Source: CAVZLD01 sp963776055 (GTDB lineage Bacteria > Planctomycetota > Planctomycetia > Pirellulales > Pirellulaceae). Taken from it: 64,000 bases of DNA. The translations under genes and the position numbers were made by a program. The notes under the pieces are model-generated. The model saw only the letters and a list, made by a program, of their open reading frames with translations. It was not told where the DNA came from and made no database searches. This document shows, piece after piece, positions 10,455 to 19,372 of this stretch; the stretch's first letter is position 1; the number at the start of each line of letters is the position of its first letter. The stretch lies in contig CAVZLD010000006.1 in assembly GCA_963776055.1 (NCBI GenBank), positions 266,512-330,511 on the forward strand, written 5' to 3'.

Positions 10455-12497
10455 ATGACCGATCGAGCGATCTATACCGCACTTTGCCTGACAATTTCCC
10501 TGATCCTGGCAGCACCGACAGCCGCGAGCCGCCAGATGGAGTATCTCACGCGCGGAGTCGTAGCCGTGAAGCTTGCTGAGGGCGAGGTGTACGTCAGCTG
10601 GCGGCTTCTGGGGACCGATCCGGACTCCACTCAGTTTCACCTGTATCGACTCCAAGACAACGACGTCGCGGTCAGAGTCAACACGGCACCGATCTCTGTT
10701 TCCACGAACTTCGTTGACCGGAAGGCTGATACAAACGCCACGCTCCGATATTTTGTTCGTCCTGTCGTGGACGGACAGGAACTTGCCCCATCGAATTCGG
10801 TTGGAGTGTGGCAGGATCATTACTTGGAGATTCCCATCCAGCCGATTCCCGAATACCGGCCTGGCGACGCATCGGTTGCCGATTTGGATGGGGACGGCGA
10901 ATATGAAATCGTCCTGCACCAGACATCACGCCCGCGAGACAACTCGCATGCCGGCATCACGGGAACTCCCGTTTTGGATGCGTACGAGCTGGATGGCACA
11001 CCCATGTGGCGCATCGATCTGGGGATCAACATCCGCGACGGTGAGCATTACACGCAGTTCATGGTGTACGACCTGGATGGCGATGGCCGAGCGGAAGTCG
11101 CTTGTAAGACGGCCGATGGAACGACGGATGGTCAAGGCTTTGTAATCGGAGACAAGACGAAGGACTGGCGGATCAAGGATGAGAGAAGTCGCCGGTATGG
11201 TCGCATCCTCGATGGTCCTGAGTATTTCACGGTTTTCGATGGACTGACTGGCGCAGCGCTGAAAACGGTGGATTACGTACCGAACCGCGATCCGATTGAC
11301 GGTTGGGGTGGCATCGGCGGCAACGGCGGCAACGATGACTACGGGAACCGTTGCGATCGCTTTCTGGCTTGCGTTGCGTACTTGGATGGCGAGCGCCCCA
11401 GTGTCGTCATGTGCCGCGGCGTCTACGGCCGCACGGTCATGGCGGCTTGGGATTGGCGCGATGGGGAACTGACGAGTCGTTGGGTGTTCGATTCGGGCAT
11501 CAGCGCCCCACCGTTCGAGGATGCGTCTCCGTATTCCGGAATGGGCGGCCATTCGTTGTCGGTTGCCGACGTCGATCGAGACGGCAAGGACGAGATCGTC
11601 TACCATTCGATGGTGGTGGATGACAATGGTAGCGGCCTGTATTCCACCGGACTCCGTCATGGAGACTCGATGCACATCAGCGACATGTACCCCGACCGGC
11701 CGGGCTTGGAAGTCTTTTCCGTTCACGAAAACGAAGGTCGCACCGTCCGCTTCATGACGCCCGGCGTGGCCATGCGCGATGCTCGCACGGGAGAGCTGCT
11801 CTGGAGTCATAGTCCCAGCGTTGACGTTGGTGCCGGCTTGGCGGCCGACATCGATCCCCGTCATCGCGGTTACGAAGCGTGGGGCGGACCAGGTGGGCTG
11901 CGCGACTCCAGCGGCCAAGAGATTGGTCCTCAGCCACGTGCGACGGGCTTTGCCATTTGGTGGGACGGCGATTTGCTGCGTGAGTTGATGGTCCGTTCCG
12001 ATGTGTACAAGTGGAATTGGGAAGAAGGGCGCGAAGAGCGGTTGTTCGTAACCGGCGCTCGTGGCGGCAGTCGCGGCCCCAATCTCATGGGTGACATCCT
12101 GGGCGACTGGCGAGAAGAACTGCTCATGACCGCACCCGATGGCAAGTCGCTACGGCTGTACACCACGACGATTTTAACCGAACACCGCATTCGTACTCTG
12201 ATGCACGACCCGCAATATCGCCTGAGCATTGCCTGGCAGAATGTCGTGTACAACAAACCGCCGCATCCCAGCTTCTTCCTGGGGCATGGCATGGCACCTC
12301 CGCCACCGTCGAACATCCGGCTCATCGGCCCGAATGCCATCGGCACGTGGCCCGCCTTCGGGCTGCGGAAGGTCTACATGACGGACTCCATCCATCGGAC
12401 ATTGCGCAGGCGGCCGGGCTCTGGTGCAGCAGACAATCGAGGCATTTGCATCTCCTGGAATTCCTCGTGGCAACCAGCGCAAGAAAAAAATCCCTAG
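10455..12497 (+). CDS. rhamnogalacturonan lyase, PL11 family
   Basis: A 680-residue secreted enzyme cleaving the rhamnose-galacturonate backbone of rhamnogalacturonan I by beta-elimination, resembling the YesW/YesX group. A signal peptide (LCLTISLILAAPTAAS) precedes the fibronectin-like start MEYLTRGVVAVKL..GEVYVSWRLLGTDP. The beta-propeller follows, with acidic DLDGDGEYEIVLHQ and DLDGDGRAEVACKTADGT repeats, WGGIGGNGGNDDYGNRCDRFLACVAYLDG, and the closing LMHDPQYRLSIAWQNVVYNKPPH..FFLGHGM. These are the family hallmarks, and the frame is intact. The last 45 residues after HGMAPPP extend beyond the usual end and look unstructured; a late frame slip cannot be excluded. ATG 10455 is preferred because it gives a clean signal peptide. 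Confidence 0.93.
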   Translation: MTDRAIYTALCLTISLILAAPTAASRQMEYLTRGVVAVKLAEGEVYVSWRLLGTDPDSTQFHLYRLQDNDVAVRVNTAPISVSTNFVDRKADTNATLRYFVRPVVDGQELAPSNSVGVWQDHYLEIPIQPIPEYRPGDASVADLDGDGEYEIVLHQTSRPRDNSHAGITGTPVLDAYELDGTPMWRIDLGINIRDGEHYTQFMVYDLDGDGRAEVACKTADGTTDGQGFVIGDKTKDWRIKDERSRRYGRILDGPEYFTVFDGLTGAALKTVDYVPNRDPIDGWGGIGGNGGNDDYGNRCDRFLACVAYLDGERPSVVMCRGVYGRTVMAAWDWRDGELTSRWVFDSGISAPPFEDASPYSGMGGHSLSVADVDRDGKDEIVYHSMVVDDNGSGLYSTGLRHGDSMHISDMYPDRPGLEVFSVHENEGRTVRFMTPGVAMRDARTGELLWSHSPSVDVGAGLAADIDPRHRGYEAWGGPGGLRDSSGQEIGPQPRATGFAIWWDGDLLRELMVRSDVYKWNWEEGREERLFVTGARGGSRGPNLMGDILGDWREELLMTAPDGKSLRLYTTTILTEHRIRTLMHDPQYRLSIAWQNVVYNKPPHPSFFLGHGMAPPPPSNIRLIGPNAIGTWPAFGLRKVYMTDSIHRTLRRRPGSGAADNRGICISWNSSWQPAQEKNP

Positions 12498-12606
12498 AGC
12501 ATATTTCGAAACCGTAGCCACCGTTGCGAGGCGGCGGACGAACTCCGAAAGACCCACGCTCTGCGAGCGTAGCTACGAAGATGATTAGGTTTTGAAATGC
12601 GCTCCA
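12494..12606. repeat. imperfect inverted repeat
   Basis: The left arm CTAGAGCATATTTCGAAACC (12494-12513) pairs imperfectly with GGTTTTGAAATGCGCTC (12588-12604), with an inner pair CGTAGC/GCTACG. The right-arm core GAAATGCGCTC followed by AATnGGA recurs at about 30955-30978 just before the S9 peptidase gene, suggesting a dispersed repeat. Confidence 0.5.
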
Positions 12607-12873
12607 ATAGGGATGGGTCTGTCGCGGCGAGGATTGTGGCTGGCAACTTGGGGTCGAAATTCGTGACTTGCGAAGTGCATAACTCGCGGCATGGTGGCCG
12701 TTTCACATTCGGCTGCGTTTCTTGACTGACTGGACGGGTGGTGATCCCCACAAAGTCGGTTGCCACGTGACTTCGGGTATCATATAACGCACGGCTGAGT
12801 TAGTAGCTGAGCGAATTCCCCTATTACTTCATCACGCGGCACGTGGGTACAGAATGATGAACACGATGAGCAT
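12607..12873. other. intergenic
   Basis: No gene or recognisable site seen between the inverted repeat and the next coding region. Confidence 0.5.
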
Positions 12874-13967
12874 TTGGAGAAACCGACGACGCTGGTTTGG
12901 CAGATCTGCTGCGCCGTCCTGCCAGCTGTTCTGATGACTTCCCTCGCAATCGGCGCCGAGAAGGTCCGTTTTTACCCGATGGGCGAGGCGGATATCGGTG
13001 CGGTTGTGGGCGGCGTCGCGCTGAGCACGGAGGACATTCAGGAACCGCCTATTGAAGATATCGACGGTACGGCCATCTTTGACAGTCAAGGCGACTTCGT
13101 CACCCTGGAGGCAGTCAACGATGATGCAGCCCCCACGTATGTCGTAGGACGGCTGGGCGAAGGTTCGTTGGCCCTTCGTTTTGATGGTGAGGATGATCAA
13201 CTGACGTCAGGGGCTTTCGATCCGCGAGAAATGCGACCGGGCCCTCCCACTTTCACCGCATTGAGTCAAGCTTGGGTATATCCGTCCCTGGAAGGAGAGG
13301 GCTTGCGCAGGCGGTATGGGGACTGGGGACCGACAACGGCGGCCTGGGGATCACGGCAGACGGATTCTGGGAACTGCGGGCTTCCGCCATCATTCCGGAC
13401 ACCGCTTCGCCCGTTCCGGTAGCCTTCGGTGAGTGGACTCACGTCGCCGTGTTTCGTTCGGGTGGTCCTGCCCGAGTGTATGTCAACGGCGGTTTGGCGT
13501 TGGAACTGAGCAACTGGTGGAACGGGCCGAGCGAGGTTTCCGTGGGAGCCGCGGCGGACGGAACGAAACCGTTTAACGGGATCATTGACGACTTTAACAT
13601 CGCCGGCTTCAGCGATGGCAGCTTTGACGCCGTGAATGACATCGATTTCTTCGATCCGGACAACTTCAGCGGCGTGTTGGGCGATGTGGATCAAGACGGG
13701 CTCGTTGACGTGAGCGATTACTTGATCTGGTCGGACAATGCCGGCTTCGACAACGGTCAAGGATCGGGCGATGTCTCCTCACTGCTGCTGGGTGATGTGA
13801 ACGATGATGGCCGGATTAACTATTTTGATTTTCAGGTGATTGCGAACGAGGCCGCCGCGGCCGGAGCCGCACTGGATCTGGCTGCGGTCCCCGAGCCCGC
13901 GACCGCGTGGTTATTGGTGGGCGGTTGGCTGCTATGCCTCAATGTTCTGCGGCGGCGCCGAGCCTGA
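12874..13967 (+). CDS. PEP-CTERM secreted protein with LamG-like domain, frameshifted
   Basis: The signal peptide is ICCAVLPAVLMTSLAIGA. A concanavalin/LamG-like region follows: ALRFDGEDDQLTSGAF, AWVYPSLEGEG, then after the break WTHVAVFRSGGPARVYVNGG and FNGIIDDFNIA, which is the usual LamG order. A dockerin-like pair GDVDQDGLVDVSDYL / GDVNDDGRINYFDFQ comes next. It differs from the AGKYET-type module of the neighbouring genes. The tail is AVPEPATAWLLVGGWLLCLNVLRRRR. The frame breaks near 13300. The TTG at 12874 opens the signal-peptide frame; ATGs at 12854-12866 would need a further slip. The domain implies carbohydrate or surface binding; the ligand is unknown. Confidence 0.75.
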
Positions 13968-14046
13968 GAATGGCATGTACGACACCATGACAATCACCAA
14001 TACATCAAATCCAAGACATGGACTACTCGATCCGGGAGATACACCG

Positions 14047-15624
14047 ATGATACGAAACGCGACGTGGACCGTTTTCGTGGCGCTGCTCAGCTGTGCCATT
14101 TTGCCCGGCGTCGCCTCGGCCGACGTGATTGTGGCGGACGATTTTCTCTATAACCAACCGACCAAGGAGCTGGGAGTACTCAGCGGTTTCACGCAGCAGG
14201 ATTACGCAGGTGGTCAGAATGGACCGGTAGGTCAGTGGACCGGCGAATGGGGCGTTTCCGGGGAAGCTACGATCACCGGCCCTGATTTTGCGGAAATGGA
14301 AAACCAATATATGGCCATCGTGGCCGAGTTGGGTGTCCCGGTCAATTTCAATTTTCTGCAACGTGGCTATCAGCTAAACGGGCTGTCGGATGAGCAGACG
14401 CTGTATTTTTCCGTTCGCTCGCGTACTGATATCGATGTCATCAATATCCCACGCCTGTGGATTAATGCTCCGCTAAACGACGAGACACAAATCGCCATCG
14501 GATACGACGCTGATGGTGTGTTTGCTCAATTGGGATTTGACTTTGACTCCTCATTCGGTGATCCGATCAACGACGGCGAGTTTCATAGTTTTGTCGGAAA
14601 GCTGGAGATCAATGCCGACGGCGATGACGAACGGCTGACCGTGTGGCAGGACCCCACAGGACCCGAGGAAGGCGACGAGAGCGTATCGATCGAAGCCGAC
14701 GTAATCACTTCGGTCAACGATCTGGACGGAGTGCTGCGACTGGGGCGGAATGATACGGCATGCTGTGCGGGTAAACGCATCTATTGGGATGATGTGGTCA
14801 TGGGCACCACTTGGGAAGATGTTGTCCAGGTTGACGTGCCTCGGCTGACACTGCAAGTCAGCGACGGTGGATCGGCATCGCTGGTCAACAACAGCGGGAC
14901 CGATTTTGACCTGAAGTACTATGAGATCCTGTCGGAAAGCGGTGCGCTGGATGTCGATGGTTGGAGTGGGCTGGGTGGCGACTGGACGAAGAACAATTCG
15001 AACACCAGTCAGCTGGTCGAATCGAATTTCGCTGGCGTCACGCCGCTGGCCGACGGGCAATCTCTGGATTTGGGTAAGCCCTTCACGGCAGGCGGCACGC
15101 AGGATCTGGTCGCTCGCGTGGCCACCGCCGAAGGCTTGTTCAACCTGGCCATCGTCGAGTACGGAGCAGGAATCGCGGGCGATTACAACAACAACGGGGA
15201 GTTGGACGCGGAAGACCTCGACCTGCAGGCAGTCGAAATCGCTGGCGGGCAGAATCCGCCTGCCTTCGATCTGACGGGAGATGGGCTGGTCAATGAAGAC
15301 GATCGCGTCTTTTGGCTGCACGACCTGAAGAGCACCTGGGTTGGCGATGCCGATCTGGATGGCTTTTTTGACTCGGCGGACTTCGTGGCTGTGTTCGTGG
15401 AGGGCAAGTACGAGACGGGCGAGGCAGCCGCTTGGGCCGAAGGGGACTGGAACGCCGACCTGGTGTTTGACTCGGGCGACTTCGTCGCCGCATTTATCGA
15501 CGGCGGCTACGAGATTGGTGCGTTTCCCGGTGCGGTGCAAGCGGTTCCAGAACCCAGTGCGATCGTGCTCAGCCTACTGGGCTTGTTCACGCTGGCTGGC
15601 CTGCGCCGCCGCGGCAACGCGTAA
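14047..15624 (+). CDS. PEP-CTERM secreted protein with full dockerin-like module
   Basis: A 525-residue protein. The signal peptide is VFVALLSCAILPGVASA. About 350 beta-rich residues of unknown fold follow, then the module in its longest form: GDYNNNGELDAEDLDLQ, DLTGDGLVNEDDRVFWLHDLK, GDADLDGFFDSADFVAVF, EGKYETGEAAAWAEGDWNAD, LVFDSGDFVAAFIDGGYE. Each acidic loop fits a 12-residue calcium loop. The tail is AVPEPSAIVLSLLGLFTLAGLRRR. The C-terminal 150 residues are almost the same as those of the protein at 60724-62799. ATG 14047 follows GGGAG; an upstream in-frame ATG at 13975 lacks a signal peptide. A palindromic repeat begins right after the stop. Confidence 0.85.
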   Translation: MIRNATWTVFVALLSCAILPGVASADVIVADDFLYNQPTKELGVLSGFTQQDYAGGQNGPVGQWTGEWGVSGEATITGPDFAEMENQYMAIVAELGVPVNFNFLQRGYQLNGLSDEQTLYFSVRSRTDIDVINIPRLWINAPLNDETQIAIGYDADGVFAQLGFDFDSSFGDPINDGEFHSFVGKLEINADGDDERLTVWQDPTGPEEGDESVSIEADVITSVNDLDGVLRLGRNDTACCAGKRIYWDDVVMGTTWEDVVQVDVPRLTLQVSDGGSASLVNNSGTDFDLKYYEILSESGALDVDGWSGLGGDWTKNNSNTSQLVESNFAGVTPLADGQSLDLGKPFTAGGTQDLVARVATAEGLFNLAIVEYGAGIAGDYNNNGELDAEDLDLQAVEIAGGQNPPAFDLTGDGLVNEDDRVFWLHDLKSTWVGDADLDGFFDSADFVAVFVEGKYETGEAAAWAEGDWNADLVFDSGDFVAAFIDGGYEIGAFPGAVQAVPEPSAIVLSLLGLFTLAGLRRRGNA

Positions 15625-15705
15625 CGCTTCCCTGGAGCGTCTCGTCGCGCTTCCTGCTCGGAAGGAACCTCGCGACGAACGCTACCTGTCCGTGCGGTAC
15701 GCACT
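15625..15705. repeat. PEP-CTERM-associated near-palindromic 3' repeat, copy 2
   Basis: Begins immediately after the stop codon. GTCGCG and CGCGAC flank an inner CTTCC..GGAAG hairpin (about 15647-15679), followed by ACGAACGCTACCTGTCCGTG. It may act as a transcription terminator as well as a mobile cassette end. The sequence from 15706 to 15939 holds nothing I recognise. Confidence 0.65.
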
Positions 15706-15939
15706 CAGCGCATTTCCAAACCGGGAGGGCGCGGATCCCGCGGAGCCGAGAGTTCGAAAGAAACACGGCTCAGGAGTTCGCCCTTCCAGGATGGGGTCTT
15801 GGATTGTGCTTTCGTACGGTTCTTCTGATCTCCTTGTGATCCCAAAGAGCCGACACCAAGGGGGAAGTCTCCGGCGACTTTCTCGAACAGATCACTGCAT
15901 CGACTTTTGCTGCTCTCTTACGGCATGCGGGCCGGGTGT

Positions 15940-17769
15940 TCACCGCGGCAGAATCTTGCCGTCGAAGTGATCACGAAATCCCTTTGGCAGCAGCAAAACG
16001 GGCGATTGACGAGGCGGCGCATCTTGTTCGACGAAGCCGGTGCGCGTTACCTTGAAGACGGGCCCACGTTCGCTGTCATCGACGTGTTCTTGGAAGAACG
16101 TTTCCTCGTGAAGCACATTCTCCATGAACAGTTTCATGTACTGCCGCGTCATGGACCAATAGAAGCCATCCATGCGGTCGCCGTGGAGGTCAGTCCACGT
16201 CGTGATCCCCGGGTGCGGCTCGCGGTGGTTGAACATGTATGACGGCTCGATGGACGTGTGCTCCCACGTCTCGTTCAGGCTGTTGACCCAGACGCTTTCC
16301 GGTTGCAGGTCGATGACCCGCATCCACTGGCTTCGATAGAAGTCGCCTCCCTCGCGGTCGACGAAGTTGCCACCGTTCCAGAAGCCCGGCATGACGGGCA
16401 TCATTTCCGGATGATAAGGATTGCCGAACTTGTCGCGGACATCCCAGCCGTAGAAGTTCGCGCGCTCTTCGGTGCAGCCACCCCAGCCGGTCATCCAGCG
16501 ACACGTCACCTTGTCGATGTACTCACGGTTGCCGTTCCACTCGTCGACTTTCGCGTAATAGCCGTCTCGTAGACCATTCGAAATCATGTGGATCACGAGC
16601 GGCTTGCCGTGGAGCGTATAGTAGACATCCTTGTACGGGAGACAAAACTCTTTCCATGCGCGCTGGCCTTCTTGATTCAGCTTCTCGAAGAACGCTCGTT
16701 CGCCTTCGACGCCGCGTGTGCGGCCGAGCGCGATGTTCACGTAGATCTTGTGCTGACCAACCTCGAGATTGGCATTCCATCGGCGCACGCTTTCGAAGAA
16801 GTTCTTCGCCCGATCATCGACCCAGGCGTTATGGCCATTGGTAATGTCCATCGTGACGAACGTGAAGCCCGCGTCGTGCAGCATTTGGATTTGCACATCA
16901 TGCACGGCCGGATCACCCGAGTCGTAGGTTCCCTCGTGTCCGGGTATTTGCGGCCGATACGAGCATCGCCACGCGACGTACGTGTTCTGCTCTGTCAGGT
17001 TGAATGTCTTGTGCTTCTGCGGATTGCTGACCGCGAACCAGCGGCCCCAGGTGTCGACGATACACGCGCACCCATTCTGGCCATCGATGGAGCCGGTGAG
17101 CCAAGCCACGACCGGCGGCGGGTTTTGCTTGTTTCGACCACGATCGACCGTGCCGCGGTCGCCCAGGCCAGCGATCCAGCGGTGCCTGTACGAACTGAAC
17201 TCGCGGCCGTCCGAATAGCTCACGTACCAATCCGTATCCTTGCAGTAGCCGATGTCCGCGCGGCCGTCCTGGTCGACATCGCAGGCGAAACCGAAGTCGG
17301 CATCGACGCCGAAATCCTCTCGCCAGATCGTGGCTTCGCCGAAACCGTCCTGGCCGGCCAGTGCAACCGTCCAAGTGCCCGTGTCCCTCGCAAACGTGAT
17401 CGTGTCGGATTCCCCATCGCCGTTGCAGTCACCCTTCATGCGGACCTCTTCCACGAATCTGTCGTCCAGCGGCGCACACCGTTGCGGTTGGCCGAACGTC
17501 TCGCCGTTGGAGAGCGCCGTCCACCACTGATCGTTTTTCACTCGCTCGCCAAAGAAAGCGACGGCGTCGTCGCGGCCATCGCCATTGATATCCTGGAGGA
17601 ACCACGCGGTCGCATCACCCGCAAAGCCACTGATTCGCTCCGGCTCCATCGTCTTTGCGTAGAGCGTTGAGTAAAAAATGCCGGCTTCTTTCGCGTGCGA
17701 CGGCGAAAGGAGAGCGGCGGACCAAATAACGGTGAAGACTCCAAGTATTCTCGATCGGGTACGTCTCAC
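15940..17769 (-). CDS. secreted GH71/99-like glycoside hydrolase with FG-GAP/VCBS repeats
   Basis: A 609-residue protein. The GTG at 17769 is chosen because GGAGG lies 7 bases upstream and it yields a compact signal peptide (RILGVFTVIWSAALLSPSHA). The N-terminal third has beta-propeller acidic repeats (DINGDGRDDAVAFF, DCNGDGESDTITFA, DVDQDGRADIGYC). The rest resembles the GH71/99-like TIM-barrel proteins found beside FG-GAP repeats: DVQIQMLHDAGFTFVTMDITNG, GKPLVIHMISNG, YGWDVRDKFGNP, PGFWNGGNFVDREGGDFYRSQW, VWVNSLNETWEHTSIEPS. The acidic residues in NSLNETWE are good candidates for the active site. Family assignment is from memory, and the substrate (mannan-like or other) is not determinable here. 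Divergent from the lipase gene. Confidence 0.6.
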   Translation of the reverse strand: MRRTRSRILGVFTVIWSAALLSPSHAKEAGIFYSTLYAKTMEPERISGFAGDATAWFLQDINGDGRDDAVAFFGERVKNDQWWTALSNGETFGQPQRCAPLDDRFVEEVRMKGDCNGDGESDTITFARDTGTWTVALAGQDGFGEATIWREDFGVDADFGFACDVDQDGRADIGYCKDTDWYVSYSDGREFSSYRHRWIAGLGDRGTVDRGRNKQNPPPVVAWLTGSIDGQNGCACIVDTWGRWFAVSNPQKHKTFNLTEQNTYVAWRCSYRPQIPGHEGTYDSGDPAVHDVQIQMLHDAGFTFVTMDITNGHNAWVDDRAKNFFESVRRWNANLEVGQHKIYVNIALGRTRGVEGERAFFEKLNQEGQRAWKEFCLPYKDVYYTLHGKPLVIHMISNGLRDGYYAKVDEWNGNREYIDKVTCRWMTGWGGCTEERANFYGWDVRDKFGNPYHPEMMPVMPGFWNGGNFVDREGGDFYRSQWMRVIDLQPESVWVNSLNETWEHTSIEPSYMFNHREPHPGITTWTDLHGDRMDGFYWSMTRQYMKLFMENVLHEETFFQEHVDDSERGPVFKVTRTGFVEQDAPPRQSPVLLLPKGFRDHFDGKILPR

Positions 17770-18234
17770 GCTGTGCCTCCGGTCGTGTCGTTCGCCGAGT
17801 TGCGGCGACTCTTCCGTGTGGTGGAAGTACCGCCCCGTCCGTCCGACAGTGGTCGACACGCCGCGGCCTGCCAACGCCATACTTCAGACGGTTTACGTCG
17901 ATCGTGTCAGAAGATCGTGGCCCGCACTGTGGGCCGAACATCGCTCCGTCTACAACGTATACTGGCTACCGGATGAGAACAATCTGAGTAAGTGCGACGC
18001 GGCCCACCAATCTGCTGTGATGGCCACGGCGAAGTGATGTCGGTCGAGTTCCGGAGATGCTCACGGGTGGGTGTTCATAGGAAACGCATGCATCCAGCGT
18101 TACGCATCGGTTCGCGAGTACGAGGGCTGTGCGGGGGGCAACCATGGATGGCATTGAGTCTCCCATCTGTGTTGGCCCGCCGGATCCTGTATCATGCAAC
18201 AGTGTATTTTCAACGTCGGAGACTTGACCAAACC
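17770..18234. other. divergent intergenic region
   Basis: Separates the leftward hydrolase (start 17769) from the rightward lipase (start 18235). It should hold both promoters, but no convincing -35/-10 or -24/-12 pair stands out. Confidence 0.4.
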
Positions 18235-19266
18235 ATGCTGAAGGGCATCTGTTTTTTTGTGGCGTTGCTAGCCCACACGCTCTGCCAAGGTGAAGAAATG
18301 CCTGCCCCCGATCAGACATGCGAGCAAGAGGGACGCGTGACTTTGGGTGGCATGCAATACTGGACGGATCACCTCGTGTGTCACGGGTGGCGAATCCAAC
18401 GCCATGTCAAGTTCGGACAGTTTCGTTTGCTGAAGCCATCCAATCGAGTCGCCCAGACCGGCACATACGAGTCTTGTCGTCAGGCATTCGACGCGGTATG
18501 TAGACAACGCGATTTCCCGCCGATATCGTCAACGGTCCTGGTTAGTGTACATGGCCTCGGACGAACGCGGAACTCGATGTCGCCGATCGGCAACTACGTT
18601 GCTGAAGGAGGTGACTTTGGCTGGATCAATTTCGGTTATGCCAGTACACGCTCCGAGATCACCAGCAACGCTCAATCACTCCGCAACGCACTCGACGAAC
18701 TCGCGTTGCTCAAACGCGAACAGGATGCAAGACTCCAGTCGACCGATTCCAGCGAATGTGGCATCCGATTCCACTTCATCGCCCATAGCCTGGGCAACAT
18801 CATCATCCGTAAGGTGCTCAGCGACATGGAGCGAGATGCTGCGAAGCAATCGCAGGTGGCATGGCAGGTTGGGCGGATCGTGATGCTCGGCCCACCGAAC
18901 CAAGGCAGCGCGATGGCGAATCTCCTGCAGAAGAGCAACGCGTTTCGCTGGATCGCCGGCTCGAGCGGCAAGGACCTTGGTGCGGAGTGGAGGAAGCTGG
19001 ACACGCGTCTGATCACTCCTGCGTGTGAGTTTGCCATCATTGCTGGCGGGAAGGGTGACGAGAAGGGCTACAATCCGCTACTCGCCGGCGACGACGACCT
19101 GATTGTTCGAGTCGAAGAGACGAAGTTGTCGGGTGCGGCTGACTTCGCTGTGATCCCTTCTGTCCACACGTTCTTGATGGACCGTGACGAATCGAAAGAA
19201 ATGGCGCTGCGTTTTCTTCAAAAGGGATTTCTGACAACAGCGGTGGAGCGGAAGCGACTTCCGTAA
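18235..19266 (+). CDS. secreted alpha/beta hydrolase, lipase-like
   Basis: A 343-residue protein with signal peptide LKGICFFVALLAHTLCQG. After about 100 residues come the alpha/beta hydrolase landmarks: VLVSVHGLGRTRNSM (oxyanion-hole strand), FHFIAHSLGNIIIRK (nucleophile elbow with the Ser of HSLG), GDDDLIVRVEE (candidate acid) and PSVHTFLMD (candidate His). A conserved segment RIVMLGPPNQGSAMAN between elbow and acid is typical of the PGAP1-like/triacylglycerol lipase group. The start at 18235 gives the signal peptide and follows GGAG by 13 bases. Substrate (lipid or ester) unknown. Stands alone; the next gene converges on it. Confidence 0.78.
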   Translation: MLKGICFFVALLAHTLCQGEEMPAPDQTCEQEGRVTLGGMQYWTDHLVCHGWRIQRHVKFGQFRLLKPSNRVAQTGTYESCRQAFDAVCRQRDFPPISSTVLVSVHGLGRTRNSMSPIGNYVAEGGDFGWINFGYASTRSEITSNAQSLRNALDELALLKREQDARLQSTDSSECGIRFHFIAHSLGNIIIRKVLSDMERDAAKQSQVAWQVGRIVMLGPPNQGSAMANLLQKSNAFRWIAGSSGKDLGAEWRKLDTRLITPACEFAIIAGGKGDEKGYNPLLAGDDDLIVRVEETKLSGAADFAVIPSVHTFLMDRDESKEMALRFLQKGFLTTAVERKRLP

Positions 19267-19372
19267 GGGGGTAGCACCTGTCGTGCGATGACTCGTAATG
19301 TTCGCACAAACAGTACCTGGGCGTAGCGAGCGAGTATCGGCCCCGTCTCTTATGTCACCATTCGCGATTGAC

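Noticed and set aside
10926..11918. Minus-strand open frame opposite the rhamnogalacturonan lyase
   Set aside because: Shadow of an intact, well-conserved gene; no signal peptide, start signal or domain.
14551..15540. Minus-strand open frame opposite a PEP-CTERM gene (similarly 57965-58939 opposite another)
   Set aside because: Antisense of the repetitive dockerin-like module, which leaves the opposite strand open in several genes here.
16588..17670. Plus-strand open frame opposite the GH71/99-like gene
   Set aside because: No family pattern; the opposite strand has signal peptide, ribosome binding site and FG-GAP repeats.
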